Shown here: positions 17,401 through 25,622 of the stretch, one piece after another
Position numbering within the stretch: position 1 is the stretch's first letter
Layout: each line of letters starts with the position of its first letter
Assembly (NCBI GenBank): GCA_029263415.1
Contig: JAJCXN010000056.1
Location: 1 to 64,000, forward strand
From: Acidobacteriota bacterium
Lineage (GTDB): Bacteria; Acidobacteriota; Thermoanaerobaculia; Multivoradales; Multivoraceae
Length of the DNA stretch: 64,000 nt
Direction: 5' to 3'
Notes under the pieces: generated by a model
Told to the model about the DNA's origin: nothing
What the model saw: the letters and a program-made list of their open reading frames with translations, nothing else
Databases searched by the model: none
Translations under genes and position numbers: made by a program

Positions 17401-17758
17401 GCCCGCGCCAACGATCCAGTTCGGTCGAAATCGCAGCCAGTGATGGGTCATCAGCGTTCAAGCGAAGCACACTGAGGTCTTTGATGGCCCGGTCCAGGAG
17501 CGTTGCCTCTTCATCCCAACGCCCGGCGCGCGCGGCATCGGCGGCCTGAATCTCCAACTGGCAAACTGGTGCGATGTGCGGCCTCAACTGCGCGTTCGCT
17601 GCCAAGTAGCCCTGCAAACACAAATCGCTAGAAGCGCCCGCGGGCGCTTTGGACCAAGGAGGCAGTTGAGCTCCGGCGCCCGGCGCCAGAGAGGCGCAGC
17701 ACATCAGTAGAAGCGTCGCTGGGCCTATGCCGTCCCCCGACCTTTTGATCTTGATCAT
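14450..17758 (-). CDS. Exported TPR-CHAT domain protein
   Basis: About 1102 residues. From ATG 17758 the N-terminus is a signal peptide (MIKIKRSGDG, then IGPATLLLMCCASLAPGAGA); an ATG at 17803 would add 15 basic residues. A long alpha-helical region carries repeated TPR motifs (for example SLNNLGALAFFQGDLVAAQD, DAHEALGKLYYNRRDYDRA), then a coiled-coil part with LRGQSLRTQLAERF. The C-terminus is a CHAT caspase-like protease domain: His in LHLAVHATVD (~936) and Cys in VTLAACETAQG (~989), followed by GARRVVASLWRISDQAT and HPYYWAAFQIYQ. Both catalytic residues are present. CHAT proteins are usually cytosolic, so export is unusual. The substrate is unknown. Confidence 0.85.
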   Translation of the reverse strand: MIKIKRSGDGIGPATLLLMCCASLAPGAGAQLPPWSKAPAGASSDLCLQGYLAANAQLRPHIAPVCQLEIQAADAARAGRWDEEATLLDRAIKDLSVLRLNADDPSLAAISTELDRWRGQLGHLLGARLSDQGAYDEARSILDSTVIWFELAQASSNTIASAFVALARVGRDAGHATASAAWLQKARAALDDEDPSSLVTARIHQTLARLALDKRDFGAAADDLAAARRLLENSEPPPRVLVDQLSTEGVLAARQGDLDGAHRLFAKAQDLLEASGAPSPRFAKSLNNLGALAFFQGDLVAAQDYLERAVALDLQFVPDGHTARASLANLGAVLKNRGRFDEAEVVLRRVVELAENEPPESRRLADAHEALGKLYYNRRDYDRAAVEYDQALAEGGPEALLLAHMGQLAQLRGDLPGGMALLRQAEELLEHQPDDGTYLAFIEHEQAAGLRRSGDLDGARAKAQSALQRYRSLNSSVNVSSALTRLAEIEVEAGRLEAAKAVINESLDWNLRFAPKSAKAARSSSFLGEVLRLQGDIATAESLICGATDQLESLTLASGAWEDDRTTFREAHVRIYRLCADVLARGGKAGRAIEVMERLRGQSLRTQLAERFVDLSAAVPSDLRARLVRNRTLLERESARRDAARAQFAFEAEERAPEKQDVREDKGLEGALQSVEASIQQLREQRSVLFEELRAAAPMLAELQTPRAPTVKELAAAVPAGGLRLSYVTGEESTWLLVLSPDGKATAIEVPISRRMLETLVEQHDQALRLPSLPDEYLAPSRRLGELLVQPALARLEQQGQIAPLLIAPDGPLHRVPFGALRVVDRNDDARFLVEIASPSFVLVGESSTLPHKMRSIARPEEPRLVVMADPTVELSDSPGAPRSPSVWPALPGARREANEIASLFSGAGVFVGEGATLDTLLREAPTANVLHLAVHATVDSNDPLGSALFLAASGGAAVDEANVSSRVEAWELAEDLSLVADLVTLAACETAQGRLHEGEGLLGLMRTFRLVGARRVVASLWRISDQATSGLMVDFYRRLRRGQEPDVALAAAQRTVAVEGDAGTNEAGGTTRSVGGLRASDLPSDRTWVHPYYWAAFQIYQ

Positions 17759-18455
17759 CAATGAATTATGACTCCTCGAGGTGCGCTTTCGCGGTCGAGA
17801 CATTTCCGGATCCGAAACTCACCCGAGCTTCGAGCAACCTGCCACGACTTCGAGGCTTGGGCAAAGCGCGTCTAGAGTCGATCCACTGAGCACTTTCTCA
17901 CACTTGTGCCAAGAACGAGATGGCGCTCCAAGGGACGAGACCTAGCTCCGTCGGCCCTGTGCTCTCAGTAATTCCAAACGGCAAATGCAAAGACGCACAT
18001 GGGCACGCACCGGGTAGTCAAAGCGAATGGTCTGCAGCTCAGCCGCAGCTGGGATTGTTGAGGCTCGACTCCGAAGCAACGTGCGATTCCCTCCACTGGG
18101 AGTCAGAGCAATCGACCGCCTACTTCACGCAGCAGGAGACTTCTGTGCCCCGATTGCTCGCGTGATCGCTTACGCCAAAGCCTTCACTCCGTTCTCGTCG
18201 TTCGGCCGTTGGCCAGGCATCCGCACAACCACACCAAACAAGCGCCAGCTACTCCGCCGTAGTGGTGGCCCGTGGCTTCGCATCAAGAGCAGAGAACCAC
18301 CCTGCAACAGAGACATTGTGTGCGGTGCCAGCGTCCTTGGCGTTGAAAGTCCCGTAGCGAGGGCCCGATTTCCGGGCTCACACATCACTAAGGAGGCGCG
18401 TCGTCCGTCCGGCGTTGTTGCACTTTTAGGTGACGAAGAATTCAGGAGACTCACT
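17759..18455. other. Intergenic stretch, nothing recognised
   Basis: About 700 bp upstream of both the CHAT gene (leftward) and a lipoprotein gene (rightward), so it should contain two divergent promoters. An open frame from 18027 runs into the lipoprotein gene, but its upstream part is Arg/Pro/Ser-rich without motif or ribosome-binding site. Confidence 0.4.
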
Positions 18456-18980
18456 GTGACTACTGTTAGAAGGATCGGATCGTTGACTTTCGTATTGGCC
18501 GCGTTCGTACCGTTTGCTTCGGCCTGCGCTTCGGCTCCGAAGGACCAATGCGCCATGGCCGTTGACGGTACCTCTCACCATCTGGAAAACGTCGTGGCCG
18601 TCCGCGCTCACGACCCGTTTGACTTGGACGATTCGACCCGCCTCACGAGGCTTCTCTGCTTTGAAAAACCAATTCCGAAGTCGACTGTCTCCAACGAAGG
18701 AGAACTCATGGGTTGGGTCATGCGAGAAGGCCACCAGGGTTTGGTGATCGAGGTTCGGGACAACGGCGATGTCGTGACGGCCGCAATGCTCTGGGCCGGC
18801 AAGCAAACACACTGGACCGGGACCTTTAGCGGCTTCGAAGAACTCAAGTTCTCTGGCACGAATGATGCCGAGAGGATCGCCGGCACCATCGCAACCGAGC
18901 CAGCGCTGAAGGACGAGACAGCAGGCGTGAGCGTGCGATTCGCCATCCAACTGGAGCACGATATCGACGCAACTTGGTGA
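18456..18980 (+). CDS. Putative lipoprotein of unknown function
   Basis: A 174-residue protein from GTG 18456, with AGGAG at 18444-18448 seven bases upstream. The signal peptide TTVRRIGSLTFVLAAFVPFA ends at a lipobox-like SAC followed by ASAP, so it is probably a lipoprotein. The mature part contains QCAMAVDGTSHHLENVVAVR, LTRLLCFEKPIPKS and VIEVRDNGDVVTAAMLWAGK, with no recognised domain. A long frame extends upstream to 18027 but that extension is not protein-like. A strong hairpin follows the stop. Confidence 0.65.
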   Translation: MTTVRRIGSLTFVLAAFVPFASACASAPKDQCAMAVDGTSHHLENVVAVRAHDPFDLDDSTRLTRLLCFEKPIPKSTVSNEGELMGWVMREGHQGLVIEVRDNGDVVTAAMLWAGKQTHWTGTFSGFEELKFSGTNDAERIAGTIATEPALKDETAGVSVRFAIQLEHDIDATW

Positions 18981-18994
18981 AAGAAGCTCTTGCG

Positions 18995-19044
18995 TGTGGG
19001 CGCAAGGTCGCTGAGCCCAACAACTCTGCGACCTTGCCCGCACA
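18995..19044 (+). terminator. Strong hairpin after the lipoprotein gene
   Basis: TGTGGGCGCAAGGTCG (18995-19010) pairs with CGACCTTGCCCGCACA (19029-19044) with small mismatches in the middle, leaving an 18-base loop. It starts 15 bases after the stop codon. There is no T-run after it, so it may be a factor-dependent terminator or mRNA-stabilising hairpin. Confidence 0.5.
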
Positions 19045-19168
19045 GAAAAGCATCGACAACTGAAAGAGATCTGATGCGGTGGACCGTCCGGCCAGCACAA
19101 CGCTAGCCTTGCAAGTGCCTAGTTCGCGGGTCGCGGTAGTTAGGACAACACCATCGGCAAGGGCCTAA

Positions 19169-19960
19169 TCACTGACTGGTTCTAGACGCTGGCCTTCTCC
19201 ATCGCCAACCCGACTCGGTCTTCCTCATGAAAACCTTGCCGCGGAACCGCTCATCGCCACCCTCGACGCGATACTCGACCGTAATGCGTGCTGTACGACC
19301 GGCGATCCCGGATCGCTCAAAGCATAGCCAGCGACGATGCTCCTCCGTCGTACCCACTCTTGCGGAGAATGAGCACCGTCAGGCGCTTCGTGGGTCTCTA
19401 CCCAAAGCAGTTCAAATCACCCGCCGTTCCTCGCCGGTCGCGTCAACCCTTAGTCCCGTTGGCCAAGAGATCGGGTTTCCCAATGCCTGAGTAGACCCGA
19501 GCGACGCGGAGAGATCACCGCGCCAAGCCGACGTTTCACCGACCAAAGCGCGGGCACGATCGCGCGAATACGGGAAAACAACAATCCACAGTTCCGGTGC
19601 TGCCAACCTCACCACCTCGATTGCGTCGAGCCGCCGCATCGCGTGCGGGCTGAGCTCCAAAAACCGCACGTAAGGCGTTAGTACAACCCCCCGTCGGAGA
19701 GTGGCGCCCTTGATCAGGTCCGATCGAGTTGAGCCGAATGGAAGCCTTGGATCTCTCGCTTCGTTGAGAGTAAGCGGCGCCGCGCCATGATCTTTCGTGG
19801 CGGCCTCGATGCGTTCCCTTGCCAGCGGCTCTTCAATGGGCAACGCGTCTTGGCGAAGTCCTGAAGTTGCTGCTGACACTAAGAGGATCCACAACAGAAC
19901 CATCCCACGCAACATAGACGGCCATCGGGTTTGCCTGACCGGAATGCATGTTGACTGCAT
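19169..19960 (-). pseudogene. Exported protein gene, probably broken by two frameshifts
   Basis: Translation starts at ATG 19960 with AGGAG five bases upstream, giving an exported protein with signal MLRGMVLLWILLVSAATSG and a body including PYVRFLELSPHAMRRLDAIE and VVRLAAPELWIVVFPYSR. It stops with TGA at 19412-19414. Just before that stop, another frame continues protein-like (ELLWVETHEAPDGAHSPQEW). From ~19357 a third stretch (HRRWLCFERSGIAGRTARIT, VEYRVEGGDERFRGKVFMRK) runs to 19169. The three read as one protein of ~260 residues interrupted by two frameshifts. Alternatively the intact gene is just 19412-19960 and the rest is chance. No family was recognised. Confidence 0.5.
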
Positions 19961-19973
19961 CAGAACTCCTGTA

Positions 19974-20009
19974 TTCCTCACCACTGTTCCTCACCACTGT
20001 TCCTCACCA
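19974..20009. repeat. 13-bp tandem repeat, 2.8 copies
   Basis: TTCCTCACCACTG occurs at 19974-19986 and 19987-19999, and a partial TTCCTCACCA at 20000-20009. The array sits immediately upstream of the ribosome-binding site of the minus-strand exported-protein gene, so copy-number changes would alter its leader. Confidence 0.9.
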
Positions 20010-20251
20010 AGTTCAACGATCCACACAGCCCAACGACGCAGCCTCCTCGAGCACACACGTTTAGCTGCGAACCGGTATCCACCCGTTCTCAGCCTTAGTT
20101 CACATCGGTTGTGCGCTGTAGCGCAGCCGGTGCGTTGACCCCAACGTCGGCGGACTTCAACGTCATGGACCGAGGCATCAGTGGACCGAAGCGCGCGCGC
20201 GGCTGGCCCACCGGGCCAACGCCCTTCCCGCACTCATAAGGGAGCTCTACC

Positions 20252-21706
20252 GTGGATTCAGTTAGGAACAGAACTTCAATCGTGGCACTAGGAGCGATGG
20301 CTGCGCTTTCCTTCGCCGTCGGTTCGGCTCCGGCTGACTCACAGCCGAACCAACTCCAACTTCTCGTCGAGATCAACCCCGGAGAAGCAGACGGTCTCGC
20401 ATTCTCCAGCAATGAGTTCTTTACTGGCGGATCAAAGATCTACTTCAAGGGTTGTCAGTCGGCCACCGGGTGCGAGCCTTGGGTGTCAGACGGAACCGCG
20501 AGCGGCACCTTTATGCTTGCGGACGTCAGGCCAGGGAGCGAGGGCACGCTGATCTTCTACCTCGGGTACACCGACAATGGAATTCTTCTTTTCGATGCAG
20601 ACGACGGGGTCACTGGCCGCGAGTTGTGGCGGAGTGACGGGTCACCTGGAGGCACCTATCAAGTTGCAGATCTACGCCCTGGAACCTCAGGCTCAGGCCT
20701 CCTGGAGTCCAACTTCGAAACGCTCGGAACGCTGGCGATCTTCCAAGCAAAGACAGCAAGCTCCGTGACCGAACTGCTGGTCTATGACACCGCAGTGCCT
20801 GCACTACCACCTCAATCACTGCTCGGTAGCGCTGGTCGACCGCTAGGCCGTCTTGGTGACACGCTCAATGAGATTGTGGTGACGAATTCGCCGCCGGGTG
20901 GAGGCATCGGTCGCGAGCCCATGCGCACCGATGGAGCGACCGTGACTCTGATCCTTGACCACAATCCGGGGCCTGCTGATGGCGTGCACCCTCTATCTGA
21001 GAGATCAGCGACGTCGCAAGGTCGAGTCTTCTTTGTTGGTAGCGATGGCCTTGGTGAGGTCCATGAGATGTTCTCCACCGATGGAATAGGAATCCGATCG
21101 CACGGCGTGGTGGCCCCGGGCCCGGGAGACGGAGACATCGGAGACCTGGTGGCGCACAATGGTGGTGTGACCTTTACCGTGGATGCTGGAGTCTCAGCCC
21201 GGGAACTCTGGTTCGCGCCAGCGATGGGTGACGCGATCCCGGTGCTGGTGCCTGGAGCCGGACAACCGTCTCCCGCTAGCTTCGTTGAGGGCACCAACTT
21301 CGTTTACTTTCGAGGAGACGCGGGTGGAACAGGACAAGAGTTGTGGCGGACGGATGGAACGGTCGCTGGAACGTTCGCCATTGACCTTCTCGCAGGCGCT
21401 GGCGGGTCCAACACGACCCTCTACTCCGAATACCTCGGCCGCTTCTACTTCAAGAGTCGAGATAGCGACTCAGCGGACTTTGGACTCTGGCGAACCGATG
21501 GCACTCTCGCTGGCACCGAACCGGTCCTCGTGGACTACGACGAAGCGTTCACTGGCTCTTGGAGCGGTGTTGCCGGTGGTGTCTTGTTTATTGCCGTCGA
21601 CACGCCCGAACTAGGACTGGAGCTGTGGACTCTCGATCTGAGTTCGATCTTCACCAGCGGTTTTGAAGCGGGTGATCTCTCTTCTTGGTCAGGTGCGAGC
21701 CCGTGA
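20252..21706 (+). CDS. Secreted ELWxxDGTxxGT-repeat protein with a GFEAGD-type C-terminal tail
   Basis: A 484-residue protein from GTG 20252, with AAGGGAG upstream. The signal peptide is IVALGAMAALSFAVGSAPA. The mature protein is a series of ~45-50-residue repeats built around ELWxxDGTxxGT: EPWVSDGTASGTF, ELWRSDGSPGGTY, ELWRTDGTVAGTF, GLWRTDGTLAGTE, plus weaker copies. The repeats probably form beta-propeller or beta-helix blades. It ends IFTSGFEAGDLSSWSGASP, a tail common to secreted proteins in this kind of bacterium that may serve in export or surface attachment (inference). The gene stands alone. Binding rather than catalysis seems likely. Confidence 0.8.
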   Translation: MDSVRNRTSIVALGAMAALSFAVGSAPADSQPNQLQLLVEINPGEADGLAFSSNEFFTGGSKIYFKGCQSATGCEPWVSDGTASGTFMLADVRPGSEGTLIFYLGYTDNGILLFDADDGVTGRELWRSDGSPGGTYQVADLRPGTSGSGLLESNFETLGTLAIFQAKTASSVTELLVYDTAVPALPPQSLLGSAGRPLGRLGDTLNEIVVTNSPPGGGIGREPMRTDGATVTLILDHNPGPADGVHPLSERSATSQGRVFFVGSDGLGEVHEMFSTDGIGIRSHGVVAPGPGDGDIGDLVAHNGGVTFTVDAGVSARELWFAPAMGDAIPVLVPGAGQPSPASFVEGTNFVYFRGDAGGTGQELWRTDGTVAGTFAIDLLAGAGGSNTTLYSEYLGRFYFKSRDSDSADFGLWRTDGTLAGTEPVLVDYDEAFTGSWSGVAGGVLFIAVDTPELGLELWTLDLSSIFTSGFEAGDLSSWSGASP

Positions 21707-21897
21707 CCGCAACTCGACCCCCGGCTCCGGTCGAGATCGCTTGCATGGAACTGCGCATTGCGGAATATCCACAGTAGCCCCCACGATCGAACCACCGTTG
21801 CAGGCGGCGCGCCTCAATAGCACAGCCGCTCGGCGGAGTTCCCGACAGACACTGACACCATCAACCCCCACCGGAACGTCTCAAACGGGCTGAGCAG

Positions 21898-24279
21898 CTA
21901 CAGATAGCCCAGGGCCTCGAGTGCCTTGCGTGTCTGTTCGTCGATAGCCGCCGGCCTTGACTCTCCCCTGGCACCCGCAAGCTTCAAGCGAATCATGGAT
22001 GCCAAGTAGCCGGTGCGGATCGGAAACTGACCCGAGAGCTCCGCGGTCTCTTTTGGGTCCTGGGCAACATGGTAGAGCCGTGGGCGGATCAGCTGCCCGT
22101 GTTCGATCCGCTGGATGAGCTTCCATCCGTCATCGACCACGCTGGCCCGGGCTGGACCATCGAGATGAAGGTACGAGAAAGCTGACGGAGCGCTCTCGCT
22201 GGTTGGTGAGTCGTTCGTTTGGCCAGCGATCAACGGCAATAGACTTCTCCCCTCCGCGGCGGAACTCCCCGGCAAAGACAAGGCGTCGAGGATTGTCGGC
22301 AGTAGGTCGACCTGCTGCACCCGCTCGCTCACCCGGCGACTGTTGCTCGACCCCGGCAATTTGATGATGAGCGGCACTCCGATCGACTCAGCGTGCAGCG
22401 CTCGGCCATGCTGCCAATTTTCGTGGTCGTGAAACTCCTCGCCGTGGTCCGAAAGCAGGATCACGAGGGTGTCGTGTAGCAGGGCTCGCGCGTCCAGTTC
22501 ATCGAGCAAGGCGCCGAAGGAGTCGTCGTTGTAGGCGATCGAAGCCTCATAGAGCGCCTCGAGTTCGCTGAGGATCTCGTTGTCGAAATGTCTTCGACCC
22601 GCTTGTAGATCGTTGAGAACTTCGAGCGAGCGCCGACCTAATCCAGGATCGACTCCCGGGGCCAAGCGGCGGTTGAACGCGTCGGGCGCAACGTAGGGAG
22701 CGTGAGGGTCTAGGGTATGCACCCACAGGAAGAACGGATCCTGGCTAGAACGGGCCTCCAGCCAATCGACGACCTCCTCGTTCACGGTGTCCGAACCGGC
22801 TTCCTCACCGAGGTATTTGAATTCGTCAAAACCCCGATCGAAGCCGAAGGTGGAGTTGACGTTGGGATTGGTGACGAACGCGGCGGTCTCGTATCCTGCC
22901 GCCCGCAACCGATCCGGCAGCACCTCGAGGTCCGCGCGCAGCACGTCGTCACGCCCGTTGGCGCCGTGAACCAGGGGCCACAGACCGGTGAAAACTGAGG
23001 CCATGGAGGCGCGAGTCCAAGACGAGTTCGCAACGACTTGCTCGAACAGCACAGCATCCTGGGCGAACGCGTCGATGCGAGGCGACACCGGGCGTGGATA
23101 TCCGTAGCAACCCAGGCGATCTGCTCGCAGTGTGTCGATCAAATAGAGCACTATGTTCGGCCGCGGGCCCGAATGCGATCTGTTCGCGTCGAGAGCGGCC
23201 GCCGGGTTGGACGCGAAGTCCGACGTAGCATCCGCGTTCAGCTCGGCAGGTGGCCTCGCCGATGGCTCACCGGGTGATTCGGCAGGCGGCGCGCCGGATG
23301 ACCGATCGGGTGCCTCCTCAAGCGGTGACCAGACGGAGGGCGCGCGTAGCTCGATACCGCTTCCTGGTGGACTGTCTTGAGATCCAAAGGCTCGTAAGGC
23401 CAGGCGGACAATGCGAGCAGTTTCACCGGGCAAGTGAAACGTCGACCGTTTCCCGGTTCCTCTAAGTTCGGCGATTGGAACCGGGCTCGCGCCCTCCGCT
23501 TGCAGTTCCACCTCAAGCCGCTCTGAGGCGCCACCAGCAGTTCTTCTCCATGCCCAGCCGTCGAGTTGGAGAAGGCTGTGAGGTTTCACCGCAAGGTAGT
23601 AGACGACCTCCGAACCCGCCGGCACGAACAGTCGAGGGGTCACGCCAAGCGCCGACCGAGCGGAGTTTGCAGAGGTCACCTCGCCAACACCGAAGTCGAT
23701 GGCGTACCAGGCCACCGCAAGCGACCGCCTGTCGTTGGCGCCTGAGACCAGTCGCGGACTGCGGTTCCAGCGATACGACAACTCTAGGCGGTTGCCCCCC
23801 GCTAGCAAGTGCTCCTCGGGCACAGGCAGTGTGTAGCTTGTGAGCTCAGGTTGAAGCTCCACCGCTCCTACCGAAGAGCCGTTCACGGACACCGTCACGA
23901 TCTGAGTTGGTGCATCCGGCACGGTGAACGGCCGCCCCTCAAGGCGCAGGTCGAGAGCGCGGGGCGCCAATAGGTGAAAATCGACGCTCGAAACCTCACC
24001 TTGTCCCCAGGAGAAGTTCCGATCTAGCTGCTCGTCGCGTTCGAAACGCGACCAGCCGGAGCGTAAATATCGCTGCTCTTCTCGGGAGGTGAAGGTGATC
24101 GCCGTCAGTTCGGACAGGACCTCGGCTGCTGGCAACAGGTTCGCGAGATCATGGGTCGGCTTTAGGCTTTCCCGACCGGCGACATCGCCACAGGCTGGCA
24201 AAAGCAAAAAGCACAGCAGGGTGACGATCCCGGGCACGCTCGGCGTGTGCATCCTCGCGGGGCTTTGGTTCTGAAGCAT
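21898..24279 (-). CDS. Sulfatase-fold lipoprotein with N-terminal beta-sandwich, Thr-type active site
   Basis: A 793-residue protein. The signal peptide ends at a lipobox (LLLPAC, Cys30). Residues ~95-320 are beta-rich with a galactose-binding-like pattern (LRLEGRPFTVPDAPT, LLAGGNRLELSYRWN), followed by a Pro/Ser/Ala-rich linker to ~370. The hydrolase domain begins RPNIVLYLIDTLRADRLGCY, has Thr422 in NSSWTRASMASVFTG where sulfatases have the formylglycine Cys, and has LLSDHGEEFHDHENWQHG for metal binding. It ends KALEALGYL. The architecture equals that of the protein at 11973-13931. It is probably a periplasmic or surface phosphoester/sulfoester-acting enzyme; the substrate is unknown, and a sulfatase name should be used with care. 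Confidence 0.78.
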   Translation of the reverse strand: MLQNQSPARMHTPSVPGIVTLLCFLLLPACGDVAGRESLKPTHDLANLLPAAEVLSELTAITFTSREEQRYLRSGWSRFERDEQLDRNFSWGQGEVSSVDFHLLAPRALDLRLEGRPFTVPDAPTQIVTVSVNGSSVGAVELQPELTSYTLPVPEEHLLAGGNRLELSYRWNRSPRLVSGANDRRSLAVAWYAIDFGVGEVTSANSARSALGVTPRLFVPAGSEVVYYLAVKPHSLLQLDGWAWRRTAGGASERLEVELQAEGASPVPIAELRGTGKRSTFHLPGETARIVRLALRAFGSQDSPPGSGIELRAPSVWSPLEEAPDRSSGAPPAESPGEPSARPPAELNADATSDFASNPAAALDANRSHSGPRPNIVLYLIDTLRADRLGCYGYPRPVSPRIDAFAQDAVLFEQVVANSSWTRASMASVFTGLWPLVHGANGRDDVLRADLEVLPDRLRAAGYETAAFVTNPNVNSTFGFDRGFDEFKYLGEEAGSDTVNEEVVDWLEARSSQDPFFLWVHTLDPHAPYVAPDAFNRRLAPGVDPGLGRRSLEVLNDLQAGRRHFDNEILSELEALYEASIAYNDDSFGALLDELDARALLHDTLVILLSDHGEEFHDHENWQHGRALHAESIGVPLIIKLPGSSNSRRVSERVQQVDLLPTILDALSLPGSSAAEGRSLLPLIAGQTNDSPTSESAPSAFSYLHLDGPARASVVDDGWKLIQRIEHGQLIRPRLYHVAQDPKETAELSGQFPIRTGYLASMIRLKLAGARGESRPAAIDEQTRKALEALGYL

Positions 24280-24622
24280 AGGTACTGACTCGGCTGGTTA
24301 CATGCAGTGAGGCACTGGGTATCGAACCGCCGCCAAACTCTCTCCTGCGGAAGGCTAGGGCATGGCCTTAGCAATAAGCAAGTCTAGACTCCCCTGATCC
24401 GAATCCCCTTTTTGCCGGAAGGCCGGAACCGAGGCCAAGACCTGAAGAAGCCGCAGGACTAGGTTGCTGAGTGAAGTGCTCAGAAGGTGGAAGTTTCATT
24501 CGCACAACAACGCTCGCAATTCGCCCGCTGTGCAACCCGTGATTCCGGCAAGGCACGTTGCACCAGTCGACATCAACAAGCGATCCGAGGATCGCGCCAG
24601 CCCGTTCAGACCGCAGTGGGCG
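24280..24622. other. Intergenic stretch, nothing recognised
   Basis: About 340 bp between two minus-strand genes. It should hold the promoter of the sulfatase-fold lipoprotein gene at its left end. No protein motif, repeat or RNA signature was found. Confidence 0.4.
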
Positions 24623-25204
24623 TTACCCGAAGAAGTCCTCGACACCGGTTAGAAACATCTGGATCGAAATGGCCACGAGCACCATACCCATCAGGCGCTC
24701 GATTGCGATCAATCCGCGCTTGCCCAACCGTGCAACGAACTGGCTGCCAAGCAAGACGATAACCGCGGTCGCCAACCACGCGATGAGCACCGCTATCAGC
24801 CATGTCGACCAACGCTCCGGCTCTTTGCTCATTAGCAGGAGTTCAGCAGCAAGGACCGAGGGGCCGGCGACATAGGGGATTGCAAGCGGCACGATGAATG
24901 GCTCGCCTTCGATGTCCTCCTGCAGACTCGTCGTTGGCGGGAACATCATCCTGACCGCGATCAGGAACAGAATCACACCGCCTGCGATCGTCAGCGCCGG
25001 GTCTGAGATGCCCAGCGCTCTTAGCATCTGCTGGCCAAGAAACAAGAATCCCACCATGACAGCCAAAGCGATCATCAACTCGCGGATCACTACAAAGCGA
25101 TGCCGCGCGGGTTCCACCTGATTCAGCGCCGCAACAAAGAAGGGAATGTTGCCGAATGGGTCGATCACCAAGAAAAGCAAGACGACAGCGGAGGTTAAGG
25201 TCAT
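24623..25204 (-). CDS. MarC-family inner-membrane protein
   Basis: A 193-residue polytopic protein of the usual MarC/YhgN length. Hydrophobic segments alternate with conserved family features: LLFLVIDPFGNIPFFVAAL (the DPxGNxP motif), GQQMLRALGISDPALTIAGG, ILFLIAVRMMFP and VPLAIPYVAGPSVL (the PLaiP motif). It ends in GLIAIERLMGMVLVAISIQM. Six transmembrane helices are expected. The family's biochemical role is unsettled: MarC was once linked to multiple antibiotic resistance, which is not supported for the family as a whole. The gene stands alone. Confidence 0.9.
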   Translation of the reverse strand: MTLTSAVVLLFLVIDPFGNIPFFVAALNQVEPARHRFVVIRELMIALAVMVGFLFLGQQMLRALGISDPALTIAGGVILFLIAVRMMFPPTTSLQEDIEGEPFIVPLAIPYVAGPSVLAAELLLMSKEPERWSTWLIAVLIAWLATAVIVLLGSQFVARLGKRGLIAIERLMGMVLVAISIQMFLTGVEDFFG

Positions 25205-25343
25205 GAACTGTTCTCAGCAAAAGTGGTCATTGGGGCCAATCCTGCCACGAAGGCGTTGGCTGGCGCATGGACCCTATAGCGAGGGGCTCAGCCGAAGCGT
25301 ATTGACCGCTCCCGCGGTGACCATCCGACTTCGCGTGAGAGCC

Positions 25344-25407
25344 CTCCGGACCCACAGACTCCGGACCTACACACTCCGGGACCTACCAGACTCCGGGACC
25401 TAACAGA
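25344..25407. repeat. Degenerate 15-17-bp tandem repeat, four copies
   Basis: Four head-to-tail units start with CTCCGG: two 15-mers (25344-25358, 25359-25373) and two 17-mers (25374-25390, 25391-25407), followed by a broken fifth. They lie in the 418-bp gap (25205-25622) between the MarC gene and the AraC gene, in which no other feature is recognised. Confidence 0.85.
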
Positions 25408-25622
25408 CTCCCGATCTTCGGCCTAGACACCTTCGACCATCAACCGGGTATCGGACAGTTTCCTTAGATGAGGAATCGCAAGGTGCCCCCAGAACTCGGA
25501 CTTCAGGAGTTGGAGTGCTCTAGCGTTCGACCACCTTCCCCGCACTGAGAAGCGCCACGCTTACCCCGCTTCTTGCAGAATCGCGCGAACCGCCTTCCCC
25601 AGGAATCCTTAGGAGCACCAGC

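Noticed and set aside
18995-19044. Canonical intrinsic terminator
   Set aside because: The stem is strong but no T-run follows, so it is listed only as a hairpin with modest confidence.
18426-19100. Minus-strand 224-residue frame opposite the lipoprotein gene
   Set aside because: Mirror of the lipoprotein gene, which has a ribosome-binding site and signal peptide; the antisense product is His/Cys-rich without motif.
25344-25407. Possible CRISPR array
   Set aside because: Units are only 15-17 bp and directly adjacent, without spacers; no cas gene in the window.
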